In this document: positions 28,201-37,965 of the stretch, one piece after another
Position numbering within the stretch: position 1 is the first letter of the stretch
Layout: every line of letters begins with the position of its first letter
Assembly: GCA_002633005.1 (NCBI GenBank)
Contig: NMRA01000139.1
Location: 678,217-742,216, forward strand
Direction: 5' to 3'
Origin: Phoronis australis
Lineage: Eukaryota; Phoronida; Phoronidae
Length of the DNA: 64,000 nt
The notes under the pieces: generated by a model
Databases searched by the model: none
The model's input: the letters and a program-made list of their open reading frames with translations, nothing else
What the model was told of the DNA's origin: nothing
Translations under genes and position numbers: made by a program

Positions 28201-31200
28201 AACGATAATTAAATTGAAACTTAGGTGCCGTTCTGACACTTCGGATTTTCAAAAACCTGCCTTAATCGCACCTACACGCAATGTTTACTATGTTTTATGA
28301 TGTATTAGATTGTTGGCTTTTGAGTGAAAATTCAAAAGATGTAAAAGTCACATTGGATTCAATTTCGTTTAATTTTGTGCAAGGATTTGGAAGTATTTAG
28401 TCCGGCATATACTTCATATTTTCATTGTCAGCCTATACCTAGCGGTAAAAACTTTTGGCACAGAATGGGCGTGGTTTGTCAAACCCAAAAACAACGGCAA
28501 AACTGTGCTGTCTGAGGTCACGAGCATATTCCGGTGATAGAATTTGGAAGGTGTTGTGACATCGCGCATTTGTCAAAAGAAACTGACTTGCTCTACTGAA
28601 CACAGCCCAGACTTAGTTAAAAACAAGAACTGCAACGTTGATTCAGTTTCCAACGAGTTTTATTTAGCGAGGCTACCGACTAAGATATTTTGCCAGGTAC
28701 TGTATTGCATTGTAATTTTACCTTTGTTCATAAAAGTGGTTTTCTAGTTAAGGAATTTTTACCATAAACAATTTGTTTATTTCTTCAACTCGAACGATTC
28801 TCACCACGTCGATAAGATCTTGCAGGGTAAGGCCCATAGTAACGACTATTGGCTGGTTCTCATCTTCAACAGGCCTCTCTAGTCCTTGGTAGCCATTCAT
28901 CAGCCAGTTAATTAATCTCTTTTCGTGTTCACCTTGGTGGGAATCTGCAAGTACAGACAAGAGAATTTGAGAGCCAATTGCAAACGTGTGTGTGGTTTTC
29001 AGGCAATTGCTACCTACAAAAATCAGTTGCACGGCGGAGAGATGCCGTTTTTTGAACAAATCAAATACACGGAAGTCACGCATTCCAGAGACACCAGGAA
29101 TGTTGATGTCACAAGCATATAACCCAATCCCATTGCTTTGTCAGTCTGTCATGGCGCTTGCTATCGATGTTGCCTGTCGGTGCTTATTTGTAAAGTACAT
29201 CCCTGTGGGCATTTCCAAAAGATGTCTTGTCCATTACACCATGGCCTGAGGTAAATGCATGGAGACATAGCAGGTGAACGTCCGCATTGCAGCATTTCCA
29301 TTAATTGCGTACTGCAAACGCACGAAGAGGGGAAACTTAGACTGATAAATTGAACAATATGTAATTTTGATCGAGATTAAATCAATTTAAGTTGGAGATT
29401 TCGGCTAACCTTGAGAGCGAACAGGGGTTGTCAGATGAGATATAAGAGTGAAGGCTATTTTTTAAAAACCTATGATAATTATTTTCAATTTGTTTTTTTT
29501 ATTGTGGATTAAAAACAATGAAACTTTTCTTGAAACTCTAATTGGGGACTTGTTTAAAACATTTTGGATGCTGCGCCCGATCTGGCTAGAAAATATCAGG
29601 TCTCGTGTGCAGGAATGTCGCACTGTATTTGTGTGCAAGTCTAAACTGCTTTGCCGATTCTCATCCCTATAATTCTCATATTTCATTTGGCAGTTCGGGG
29701 GTGCGAATGTATGACGGCAAAATCCTGGCTGATACCCTGCACTGCCCCCCCCCCTCCCCTAACTCAAAATCCTGGATCCTTCCCTGGTAACAGGCTAACT
29801 TTCGGTTTTAACCCAAAAGTCTTTCCCTGGAATGCCAACTTCTATCTTGCGCTGCTGAGGTTGCGCCGCGCATGCTTGGCATGTGTTTGCATTCGTTTGT
29901 TCACTCAGTGGAGCACACAGCTGGAAATTCACAGTGCACTCACGCTAGTCTCGGGGTCGCAAGCTCTAATAAAAGTATACACAGGTCATATGTGGCAGTT
30001 GCGTTCCAGGGTTAGAATTCTATGGGTTTAGCATGATCGATTTCAGTCTAACTTACTTTTAATCTTCACATATTACTTGAAACTGGGATAACACATTTTG
30101 GTCTTAAGTTAACCCTAGTTCGATCTGACTTGAGCTAGAAAAAGAATTCATGGAACGGGCCCTAGAGTGGCTAGTCGAATGTGTTTTCACGCATTCTCCC
30201 AAAGCATGCTCTTGGGGCGCTAGTTTAACTCCAGGCACTTCCAGAACTACCGATTTCAAGTTTTTACTCTATTCCATATCTAAACCATTTGATTAGGTCT
30301 TACGCCGATAGCATGAACAGCTCTCTAGTATCCGTTGATCGATGTTAACTCGGACGATTTAATCTACATGTACATGTACATAAATTGTGGTTATTGCATA
30401 CAGTCTCAGCTATCCCGTTTGTTTCATCGAAGTCAAACAAGTTTTCCCGTGCCTTTTTCTCTACGTTGTGCAGCATTTTAGCTCGAAATGTCCCGTGTGA
30501 AGTGAAATGTTAGCTCTGAGCACGTGATTTTCAAGTTCGAGTAGACGCCATGATCAAAAAGACTTAAATGAAGTCGGTGGTCGACCTCTCTAGATTTCCG
30601 ATTGGTTTTGGAATTGCGTTCTGGCAGGACGTCGGTTTTCCTGAAAAATGGCGCACGTCCTGGCGAGACATTGCCATGCGTAAGCAATCAAAATAGAGGA
30701 TTTTCAAGATAGCCTCAATATATCAAAATTAACTACCTCGCCACAAAAATGGCGATTTGGTGTTTGGGTGGCACTGAATAGTTAGGTTGTGGCCGCGGTT
30801 AATTTGCACTCCCAAAATGTTAAAATCTAGGGCTAGGCCAGGCTTGGGGGCATTTTTTAGCTAGGTATTGTGTGTAGGCCAAGTGAATGTTTTTTTTTTT
30901 GTATTTGTGAACATGCTGGGAATGAAAAAAGGCCAGTTTCTTGGCTGTAACTGCACTCTTCTTCAAGATGGTGGCCCCCTGTTGCAGTTGTGCATTGCTG
31001 TGTAGCAACTGAGAAATTGGCCGCGATTTCAGGTAGCCCTCAAACAAGCCAGATTTGCAAAAAAACTATTTGGTTGACAGTACTTTTGGATCACATTTTT
31101 GGAATCGGTAGGAAATTTGCTTTCGGAATCTAATGTTGGCTTTAGTCGAGCATCGACAGGAAAGTGGTGATTTTTGGGGTGAAAAGTGCCAATTTTGCAT

Positions 31201-34200
31201 TTTTTTGCCCTCATTTTTCTTAGTTCAGCTTGGTTTCCACTGGGAGTGAATGGGTCAAAAATACAAGAGAGAATAAAGTTTCTGTGCTCATCTGTAGGGC
31301 TTGTGATGTGAAATGACTCAAAACATTTCCTTATTTGCATGTAGTTTTTGACAAAGTGAAGAAAGGGTGAAGAGTGCATTGACGTGTGTCCTGACAGGCA
31401 AACCCCTGTGAGAACTGTTCTGTGCCTCCTTGGTGGACAGTTGCTCAGCGTCACCTATCGATACCAGATAATACGGCCGGGGATTTTCGACGTACTGCTA
31501 TAAACATCGTTCCTTGCTACCACGATGAGCTCCAGTTCTGTGCGGTGGGGTGTACTGACTGGCCCACGGAAAAATGCAAGGCTCTTGAAATGCCCATGGA
31601 TGAATATTAAGACTCGTACATTTCCGACCGCAATGAAGAATCCTCGGGCTGAAGTACCCTCGGACACACTGCCAGCTATACTGAAAAGTGGCGTAGCAGT
31701 TTGAAAGAGTGTACGGCTGAAGCTGCAATTAATAAAACAGAAATTCCGATACCAGCCGATGGAAAGAGCTAAAATAAGTTTAAGGACTCAGCCTAATCAA
31801 ACAATGAGAAGGACTAACAATGGGACTTATTCCTCTAGTTAAAATTAGAGAACCATTGTAGTTATTGAATTTTAGCCCACAGCACTAATGCGTCGGGATC
31901 AAACGGAAATCACTTTTTTCCAATATCAAAAGTCCGCGAGTGGCGAAAAGTAGCGTTTATTCCCGTCTCATGTCAACGACCATTGCGACAGGAATCGGTA
32001 TCTGTGCGACTTATGCCTTATTACGAAACAATCGTGTACAACAATATTGTCTTAAACAACCCAAATCTAGCCAGACAACAGTCGGTCGACTGTGTTGCTC
32101 GTGAAATGTTGTCTTACATCCAAGTCGGACGTCTGGTCAAGCATTAAGCTATGCGTGATTATTTATAAGATTTATTCAAAGGTTATCAAAATACTTATTG
32201 TGAAAACAAGGCTTTTACAGTCACCAGTTTATCCTGATAAGTTTCTGAAGGATCGTTTGGTTTAAGCGATTAACCTTCTCGCCTATCGTATTCTAAACTA
32301 AATCAGGTGTATTCGGTCATTCATAGAAAGCCCAGGGTCATCCCACCGGACATCGTTGCATTCCGAGCCTTTTCGTTCCAATGACGTCAGAGTTGCTTTG
32401 TTTTCCATCAGGGTGGATAATTTGAAAAGCAATGTTCACGAGAATGTCAAATTTACCCTACCCATGCTGTTCGTCCATAACTGAAGTTAGGTTTGATAAA
32501 GGAATGCTTCCAGCAACAATTCCATTAACTGTCCTATGTTTTTAAATAATCGTTTATTCTCTGTCGCTTTTTATGTCCCAGAATGGTTTGTGAAGATTTT
32601 TGTTCAAGTATTTCGTGTCTCAAAGCCCTCTGTAAGAAGTATGGTGTTTAGTGTAGCTATAAAGAAAACATACTAGTGGTGAATAATCGTCGTCACGCTC
32701 AATACATATTTGGAGTATGATTAATATTTGGATATGTAAACGCTCCACATGCTTCATAATTCCATCAAGCTTGAAACATTAAATCAAACAATGTCAATTT
32801 GTCAAGGCATAATGCAATCATTTGTACTGATTCATTAGGTGTGAATGAATACATGGTATTAATATCTCTGCAATGATAACATAAGACTCTGCCGAAATGT
32901 ATACACTCCTTCGTTTAGCACAAACTACCCTCCAGTAAACGTCTATCAAATGTCCAGTAGTCGCTGATGCTTTCCAGGAGCGGATCCAGCATTTTTTAAA
33001 AAGGGGTGGTCTTATAATAGATTCTCTTGAAAGGGGGATCCAAGTCAATAATTTGAAAATTTGGTATCATTAAGATCAAGGGAAAAGGTGGGGGTCCGGA
33101 CCCCCTTAATCCCCCTGTGTCCACCTATGTTTTCTGTTTTCTAGATATAGCAAAAATGAAATTGATTTTAGTTGATTCGCACGACCTGCTGCAGTCTTGC
33201 CAGTGGTTCGTTCAAACCTTAAAGTGTACACAACATGACTCTTGTACCTCAATATAAATTTTATTATTATATCTTACTAGATTGCAGTGCCTTTAGTGCA
33301 CAGCTCATAAAGAAACACGCAAAAATTGAAAAAAATAATAATTATGTAAAACGTCATGGGTTGAACCCAAGTCGTTCGCCATACTGTTCGGATCAGAGAG
33401 TTATGCAAAGTGTATTGAGGGAAGAGAAAGCAAAATACATTTAGCGTCGAGAAGGTTCGTGGAGGGATCAAAAGATGTGTTTCCGGAGGCTGCAGCAACA
33501 GTAGCCAGGCGGAGAACGTCTCGGTGTTCCGAAGGATACCAAAGTTGCGCAGAAGTGGCATCGCTTCGTGCGCCGAACGAGAGTGTGGGACGTCATCGTG
33601 GACCAAGCGATTCGGTCCGGGGCCACTCTGTGTTCTGCCCAATTGGAGGACTCGCGTTTCTACTCCAGTCACAAGAGACGTTACGATGAAGGCCTGGTTC
33701 AATAAAGGACAATATTCATCATTCAGAAACATCAGCTCTTAGTTCAGGATCGTCTGTTGGATGAATGGGTTGACTCGCCGAGCCCGAGGCCGGTTCTCTC
33801 GCGGGAGGATCCCGTTCGTAAGGCTCAAAGTAGAAAAAGTACGCAGCCGAAAGCACATTAAACTTATTCTCGCTTTCGTGCAACCCCATTTCCTCATCCT
33901 GGCCACCATTCCCGTACGTTTCTTCATAGTATTCGTTCAATTTTTGCTCATAATCGTCGTCGCTTTCAAATTCCCTGCTTTCCGCCATTGTTCAATGCTA
34001 GTCACTAATCTCTTGTGTTCAACCCATGACGTCACATGGCGGGAAATGTGAAAATTGGCAGAATTGAAAGAAAAATCAAAATTTCGAGCTAATTACACAA
34101 AATAAACATGGGTTTAGCTAAATTTTACGTCATACATTTAGTTTGTGGCCACCGGTAGTTCAAAATGTGCAAAAATCCATGGTGTGTACTGTTAAAATAT

Positions 34201-37200
34201 CCATGTACGTGTAACTTAACCGAGTAGAGTCCGTTTAGCGGTTCCATCTTTTCGGTATTGTTGTTTGTGTCGCATCGGACATTACCTGCCGCAAAAATCC
34301 CAAAGTATATCAGCAAGATACGTGTTATTGACTACGCTTTGCAACGTTTTAAGGTTATGGCGCGGTAACTCAGGAACGATATAGTAGGTGTTTGGTGGNG
34401 TGGGGGGGGGGGGGGTCGCAAGGGAAATTTTACATTTCTCCAAGTTCCACTGATACAGGGCTGACGGAGCACTGAGCCCTGACGCCTCTAGATTTACAAC
34501 TATACATGTGCATGCATACAGTATGCGTATTCCTTTTAGTGTTGAAGTGCAGGTTTACCTAGCTGATAGAATATATAGTGGCCAAGGCTGTGCTACGATA
34601 TGTACGCGTGTAATGACTTCAGGTATATCGCTTCGGTTACAATCGCGACAAGAAGGGCCACACAAATATTAATTCTACGAGTTGTACACAACTTGTTTAG
34701 CAAGTCACTTTATCTAGTTGCACAATCCATGGTGCAGTGTGTTGTTGGATGACTGGGGCCGTCGTGGAATTTGCTGAGCTTGAATACTTTGATGTTTGAA
34801 CAACAACAATGGTTATTATTGGTTAAGACGTGGAGGTAGTTTACATGTAAAGAAGCATGGATGATAACAAGCTTGGTGTCCTGAACTCGTGTTCTATAAC
34901 TTTACGTTGTTGTAATGCAGGAATCATGAGATGTCACTGTGGCTTTCCCTTGTTGGGTCCATTGGAGATATCCTATTGTCTCTGATCTTCATAGCTTTTG
35001 AACTTCGAGTACGACCGTTGTGTTTATAATAAAAAAATAAGCATAACACGCACGACCACACATTAAGGCTTAGATCTTAGACTACAGGAAAGGATCGAAG
35101 ACTGTGTGCGACAAGAAATAACAAAAGGCAACCATAATCCGTTGATGAAAACTTGTGACAATAGCCACAACGGTCAGCAATAAAACCAATTGTGTCCTTT
35201 TAATGAGATGAAAATGTTTAGGTTGATAAAGATAATATTTACCGATCTTGCTAAGCGCCTAGGCGAACAAAATATCGGCATATTTACTTTGCGTAGCATA
35301 CAGTAGGCAATGTCAAAATGACTCGCTTGTGGCACAGCTTAAAATACCGATCATGAGTGAAAACGAATTACTATAAGGCCAATACGTTTTTTTTTCGAGT
35401 TCGATATTTCGTATCCATTCCGACACACTCGTGATCAATAAAATGTTGTCCAAGGGCTAAAAATGTCTTTGTATACCTTCGCATAGCATGGAATCGTTGG
35501 GAAACACTCTTCCCGTAAAGTACATGAGTGCGGTTTGCCATCGTGCATAAAATGTTTTGCAATTAAGTGAAGGTGAACAATAGGACGAACCGTGAATACA
35601 CAGTGACAATTGAATCACGAGCTATAACCAATAATGCTGTAATGTCCGTAAAACAGTTCTCCAGCATTGCTTTGTTCGCGCACTAGGAGCGTACCATGGG
35701 TGCAACTGTTGTTGGGGCACATCTACTAATTCAAACGAATATTTTTTAAAATTTCCAACTTCTAAATAATTTCAGAGGTTACCGGAAATGGAAAGAAATC
35801 CAAGACCTGCAACACTTGTGAAAATCTGACTCCCAGTTACAATGCTTTCTACCGCTTTCTGGGCAGAATTCTTATTTGTTTTAATTCCTCGTAGTGGGTC
35901 CAAATCGCGTCATATTGGTGACAGATATGTCATCGCTTAACATCTGAATTATGAAGGGTATTTGAAAGACAGATTCCGATGCTGAAACGCTTTTACATGT
36001 ATATGAATTGTATTCTCCGTATCGTCGAGCGATTTTAACATCAATTTCTGAGCACGCGCAGTGATGCAAGGTTGAAAACGGATACTGTAACCACGCGGAT
36101 TATTTACAGACATCACATTAGCTTCCTACATAAAACACACATATGATTGATAAAATATGCCGTGTCTAATTTCTGTTAGCCACATGCTCCATCGTCAATC
36201 GAATGTGCGGTGCCATTTATAATTTGGCTAGTCATAGCGAGGTAGATGGACCGTCATCCAGCGTGGTGTCTGACTGTTTCTTGGAAAGTGACGTATAGTA
36301 TACAATGAGTCAGAAGCTCGATTTTTATGCTCCGCGATTTCGGAAAAAATATCCTAAGCTCATATTGGCAAGGTTCCGCGTCTTTGAGGAGATACGCATA
36401 ATTGGTAATTTTGTAAAACATTTGCTACACCGTAATTTCTTTACAATTGCGTTGCAAAAACTGTATTCGGGGAAAAAGTTAGAGGGATGGGCGGTATTTC
36501 TGACAGAACATTACATTTCGTGAAACGATTCAAAGAATTCAACTGGCACAGCTGAATAAATTGCAATTACAAACAAAAGCTCTGCCAGTAGTGGATACGA
36601 TAAGATCTGTTCAGTTGACAACGAGGACAGCAGCAATGACGTGAAATTTAAATTGAATTCATGAAACAGTATACAGATCAATACATAGCTTTTTGCACAG
36701 TCCGTTGTTATTTTTTGAATTTTGATTAAGACTAAAGTTATTTTCACCTGACACGTTTGTAGTGTTCTTGTGTTTTTATGTTCAGGTTTCGTGAAGTTAA
36801 GTGCAGATAATGCTCTTAAATATTTTTTTTTCGTAGTTTTTAATTGGAGATTACAAATTTCATCGTCTGAGTTGTTTCTTCGAAGCCTCTAAACATGCGA
36901 TCACTCTGAATGTCAAATACTCGCATGTTGTGTCATTTGGCGAACGAAAAGGGAATAGCGACACTTCCATGACCACTTCAGATATTTCCATATTCTATAA
37001 ATCTATGGCCAAACGCGTAACAAATGTTTAATAACAAAATATCTGTGTTATCAACGGGCGCTTGTCATCATGTAAAGCCATTCACACTGTCGCTATATAG
37101 TTGATATTCATAATCGCTGCACTGAAAATCAGCGTGAGAACTTTTTAATACAAGATGTCTGAGGCACATACACAAGCAGATAGAAAATTATCGCTGAGAT

Positions 37201-37843
37201 ACAGTGAGCTGTAAATCCCGCTTTATCTCAATAGTAATTGTACTGTAGTTACGATATTGACTTTCTTGTCTGGGAAATACATTTTCTTTATTCACTATTT
37301 AATGTCCATGAATACTTACTTCTTAGTTAACGTAAAAGCCCTAAACGGTTCGGTGTTGCGATTGTTTTAGTTTTGCGCTATTAATCGCACAAATCAAAGA
37401 CCGTCCGTACAAGCCTAATGATATCAACGCACCTCTTTAAAAAAGACATGAATGTCTTTCTATTCCCTTCCCTATCCCGCAACAATAACGCCATCCCTTA
37501 ACGCCTCATGCCATCTCTGAAATATCTTTGATCAGATCATGCTTGGTCGGTTTCATTTTGTAATTTTCAAACTTCAACAATTCCAGATCAGAATTGAGTA
37601 GTGTTGTTTTCTCTCTCGTTCTAAATTAGAAACGCCAATTTTGTCTGCCATCATTTGAGAAGACTAGAGTTCTATGTTTTTATAAGCGGTAGTTTTTGAC
37701 GTCCATCTATACATGTGAACAGAAATACACTTGCTTGTTCCTAAACGCAACAGATCTCCAAACAACTTACCTTTCGGAAAGAGTACCAATAGTATTCCAG
37801 CGAAACAAATGTTCCTAACACAGGTCTTCCAATAAGAAAACAT
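18792..37843 (-). CDS. Gene A: nicotinic acetylcholine receptor alpha-type subunit (whole gene model)
   Basis: Subunit of a pentameric ACh-gated cation channel in the plasma membrane. Nine coding exon positions join without frame breaks to 491 residues (1476 nt with stop). Order: signal peptide 1-24; extracellular domain 25-235 with Cys-loop C156/C170; C-loop vicinal cysteines C220/C221; M1 about 240-262; M2 about 271-291; M3 about 304-326; cytoplasmic loop about 330-455; M4 about 464-485. Aromatic-box residues known from the family are visible: W83 (loop D), Y121 (loop A), W177 (loop B), Y218 and Y226 (loop C). An N-V-S glycosylation site is at N102. M2 has E-1', S2', T6' and L9', as in cation-selective receptors; position 4' is Ala instead of the usual Gly. 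All introns are GT-AG. Exon position 6 exists in three alternative intact copies. Length matches alpha7-like subunits. The subtype (alpha7, alpha9/10 or a lineage-specific class) is not resolved. Confidence 0.96.
19251..19761. other. Gene A intron 8
   Basis: 511 nt between the M3 and M4 exons. Nothing else seen. Confidence 0.8.
19762..19871 (-). CDS. Gene A exon 8: M3
   Basis: 110 nt, conserved length. Acceptor ATTTCCAG|CCATATAC, donor AGATGG|GTGAGTGAG. Encodes residues 304-339: M3 ([20 protein letters not shown]) followed by [16 protein letters not shown], the start of the cytoplasmic loop (HxR...HxMPxW is typical of the family). Ends in phase 0. Confidence 0.97.
19872..20463. other. Gene A intron 7
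   Basis: 592 nt between the M2 and M3 exons. Nothing else seen. Confidence 0.8.
20464..20550 (-). CDS. Gene A exon 7: M2 pore-lining segment
   Basis: 87 nt, the conserved size. Acceptor ACTGTTTAG|CCGTC, donor CTTG|GTAAGTTTG. Encodes residues 274-302: A, then [18 protein letters not shown] and [10 protein letters not shown]. Together with EKISF of exon 6 it gives M2 with E-1', S2', T6', L9' and E20', as in cation-selective nAChRs. Residue 4' is Ala (codon split G|CC); gene B and most nAChRs have Gly. Confidence 0.97.
20551..22878. other. Gene A intron between the alternative exons and M2
   Basis: 2.3 kb. It contains the decayed fourth C-loop/M1 copy at 21943-22139. I looked for a second M2 exon here and found none. 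Confidence 0.75.
21943..22139 (-). pseudogene. Decayed fourth copy of the C-loop/M1 exon in gene A
   Basis: Aligns with the 198-nt exon over its whole length but is 197 nt. A net one-base loss in the C-loop shifts the frame, and the frame from the acceptor meets a TAA soon after. From PYID to the donor, 49 codons align without gaps ([18 protein letters not shown] ... GEKILL). The C-loop has lost one vicinal cysteine, and IPPDAGEK has become MPVCTGEK. Splice signals remain: acceptor TTTCTAG|GA and donor TGG|GTAGGT, the same donor as the three intact copies. I infer a relic; a regulated poison exon is possible. A sequencing error could explain the missing base but not the lost cysteine. Confidence 0.85.
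22879..23076 (-). CDS. Gene A exon 6, version 3 (C-loop, M1): third tandem alternative copy
   Basis: 198 nt, phase 1 at both ends. Acceptor TCCTTTTAG|AGATG, donor CGTTTG|GTAGGTCAA. Encodes residue 208 Glu, then [19 protein letters not shown]1 with [25 protein letters not shown] and ISF. It differs from versions 1 and 2 at Y212, T239, F242, I258 and T262. It is the closest intact copy to the M2 exon, 2.3 kb upstream of it. Confidence 0.96.
23224..23421 (-). CDS. Gene A exon 6, version 2 (C-loop, M1): second tandem alternative copy
   Basis: 198 nt, phase 1 at both ends. Acceptor TTCTTTTAG|ACATG, donor ATTTG|GTAGGTGAT. Encodes residue 208 Asp, then [19 protein letters not shown]1 with [25 protein letters not shown] and ISF. 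It is the most distinctive version ahead of the vicinal cysteines (R212, Y214, L217). Only 199 nt separate it from version 1 and 147 nt from version 3. It is fully open, with all binding residues intact. Confidence 0.96.
23460..23522 (-). promoter_or_regulatory. CA-rich stretch in the short intron between exon 6 versions 1 and 2
   Basis: On the transcribed (minus) strand this reads as a run of CA-dinucleotide variants (CACACACGCACTCACATACG and CATACACACG). CA-rich intronic RNA is a known binding target of hnRNP L-type splicing regulators. A role in choosing between the neighbouring exons is inference from position only. Confidence 0.4.
23621..23818 (-). CDS. Gene A exon 6, version 1 (C-loop, M1): first of three tandem alternative copies
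   Basis: 198 nt, phase 1 at both ends. Acceptor ACTTTTAG|AAATG, donor TTTTG|GTAGGTTTC. Encodes residue 208 Glu, then [26 protein letters not shown]1 (about [17 protein letters not shown]), IPPDAGEK and ISF. It keeps the alpha-subunit YxCC pair and the second loop C Tyr. It is the first copy met in the direction of transcription, 308 nt after exon 5. No disabling change is visible. Confidence 0.96.
24127..24380 (-). CDS. Gene A exon 5: Cys-loop exon
   Basis: 254 nt. Acceptor ATCTTACAG|TGCC, donor CTGG|GTGAGTTC. Encodes residues 124-207: [13 protein letters not shown], then the Cys-loop [15 protein letters not shown] (C156 to C170, exactly 13 residues between), GSWTYDG with loop B W177, and NGEWDLL. 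It ends in phase 1 with G, which pairs equally well with any of the three downstream alternative exons (Glu or Asp at residue 208). Confidence 0.98.
24381..25545. other. Gene A intron 4
   Basis: 1165 nt. It holds one N (24511) and a reverse-oriented copy of the dispersed GGCGGAT element (24655-24793). Nothing else recognised. Confidence 0.75.
24655..24793 (-). mobile_element. Dispersed short TIR-type element, copy a
   Basis: Ends in TAAATCCGCCACTGG, that is CCAGTGGCGGATTTA on the minus strand. It then shows GGGGGTCATGGCCCCC, CTCCCAGATGCCATTTGGCA and GTTCGGGGTGCGAAT in order, as in copy d at the right edge of the window. Related copies are at 29690, 41036 and 63872. Non-coding. Confidence 0.75.
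25546..25655 (-). CDS. Gene A exon 4: loop A exon
   Basis: 110 nt, the conserved length. Acceptor CATTTGCAG|TCCTGG, donor AACAG|GTACGATC. Encodes residues 87-122, starting [17 protein letters not shown] and ending [10 protein letters not shown]. It contains the loop A Tyr (Y121) and a potential N-glycosylation site (N102-V-S). It ends in phase 2 with AG, completed as Ser by exon 5. Confidence 0.97.
25950..25994 (-). CDS. Gene A exon 3: 45-nt loop D exon
   Basis: Acceptor TTTTACAG|GACG, donor TAT|GTAAGTATT. Encodes [15 protein letters not shown] (residues 72-86). The DEKNQ motif and the loop D Trp (W83) are diagnostic; 45 nt is the conserved size of this exon. The residue before the Trp is Cys (C82), where vertebrate alpha7 has Ile. 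Gene B shares this Cys. Confidence 0.97.
25995..28804. other. Gene A intron 2
   Basis: 2.8 kb. Only short unrelated frames; nothing recognised. Confidence 0.75.
28805..28944 (-). CDS. Gene A exon 2: N-terminal helix and first beta strands
   Basis: 140 nt, the usual length of exon 2 in alpha7-type genes. Acceptor ACTTGCAG|ATTCC, donor GTG|GTGAGAATC. Encodes residues 25-71: GEHEKRL helix, LERPV, a beta strand, then [10 protein letters not shown]. These are standard nAChR N-terminal landmarks. It begins in phase 1, matching exon 1, and ends in phase 0. Confidence 0.97.
29690..29790 (+). mobile_element. Dispersed short TIR-type element, copy b (5' truncated)
   Basis: Shares TTTGGCAGTTCGGGGGTGCG, CAAAATCCTGGCTGATA and AACTCAAAATCCTGGATCC with copy c at 41036. 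The left end is missing. It has a nine-base C run in the middle. Confidence 0.7.
32976..33128 (+). mobile_element. Second short element family, copy 1
   Basis: Starts AGGAGCGGATCCAGCA and carries CAATAATTTGAAAATTTGGT, AAGATCAAGGGAAAA and GGGGGTCCGGACCCCC. The same order of phrases recurs at 63541-63700. The GGCGGATCCAG-like end resembles that of the other dispersed family, but the interior differs. Confidence 0.65.
33458..33706 (+). pseudogene. Decayed THAP zinc-finger domain, antisense to gene A
   Basis: Two frames together give a THAP-like (C2CH, DNA-binding, common in P-element-type transposases) domain. The first frame reads [19 protein letters not shown], with the C-x4-C pair. The second, reached by a one-base shift, reads [19 protein letters not shown], then [16 protein letters not shown], and stops at TAA (33703). 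The last zinc ligand is changed: CSAQ replaces the usual CxxH. No start codon lies in frame directly before it. AATAAA overlaps the stop (33701-33706). I read this as an old transposon- or retrocopy-derived fragment inside gene A intron 1. Confidence 0.6.
33719..33988 (-). CDS. Acidic 89-residue reading frame of unknown function
   Basis: The ATG at 33988 has an excellent start context (AACAATGG: A at -3, G at +4). The N-terminal part is strongly acidic ([20 protein letters not shown]). It is followed by a hydrophobic/aromatic stretch ending [12 protein letters not shown] and a Pro/Ser/Asp-rich tail. It lies tail-to-tail with the decayed THAP sequence, 13 bp apart, inside gene A intron 1 on the same strand as gene A. 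I do not recognise the family. The FxFEPYE phrase loosely recalls N-terminal parts of transposon-spread zinc-domain proteins in invertebrates, but the zinc cluster is absent. Confidence 0.3.
   Translation of the reverse strand: MAESREFESDDDYEQKLNEYYEETYGNGGQDEEMGLHESENKFNVLSAAYFFYFEPYERDPPAREPASGSASQPIHPTDDPELRADVSE
37771..37843 (-). CDS. Gene A exon 1: signal peptide
   Basis: The first in-frame ATG (37843) has A at -3. It opens a 24-residue leader: [10 protein letters not shown], then a hydrophobic core ([11 protein letters not shown]), then PK. The donor is G|GTAAGTTG, phase 1. The trailing G plus AT of the next exon makes the Asp of [10 protein letters not shown], the usual start of a mature nAChR chain. 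The frame is open upstream but has no further ATG before a GTG at 37927. I chose this exon because leader character, donor and phase all fit exon 2 and gene B shows the same arrangement; no transcript evidence is available. Confidence 0.85.
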
Positions 37844-37965
37844 CTTCCACAAAATTGTATTTTCCAACGAGTAGAACAAAACGACGCCTAAACTCCCTTG
37901 AAAGCGAACGGCATCCGCCGAGATCACGTGCTCTCAGGTCCTTCCCAGCGGAGGTGGGTCCCCAA
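37844..37965 (-). other. Probable gene A 5' untranslated sequence with a candidate upstream splice acceptor
   Basis: Just upstream of the start codon the minus strand reads TTCTTTTCTTTCCAG|TTGGGG, an acceptor-like site with a strong pyrimidine tract; the exon side would begin at 37965. This suggests that exon 1 is spliced to a further upstream non-coding exon rather than being the transcription start. No TATA box or initiator is convincing. Confidence 0.35.

Larger units (their letters stand above)
28945..37770. other. Gene A intron 1 (8.8 kb)
   Basis: Separates the leader exon from the rest of the gene. It contains dispersed-element copies (29690-29790 and 32976-33128), a decayed THAP sequence on the plus strand, an acidic minus-strand reading frame, an N (34399) and a poly-G run (about 34402-34415). 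I see no nAChR-like exon in it. Confidence 0.75.

Noticed and set aside
31520-31610. [20 protein letters not shown] on the plus strand, resembling the start of a THAP finger
   Set aside because: Too short: the frame stops after about 30 codons and no Trp, HxC or AVPTIF-like continuation could be followed in other frames.
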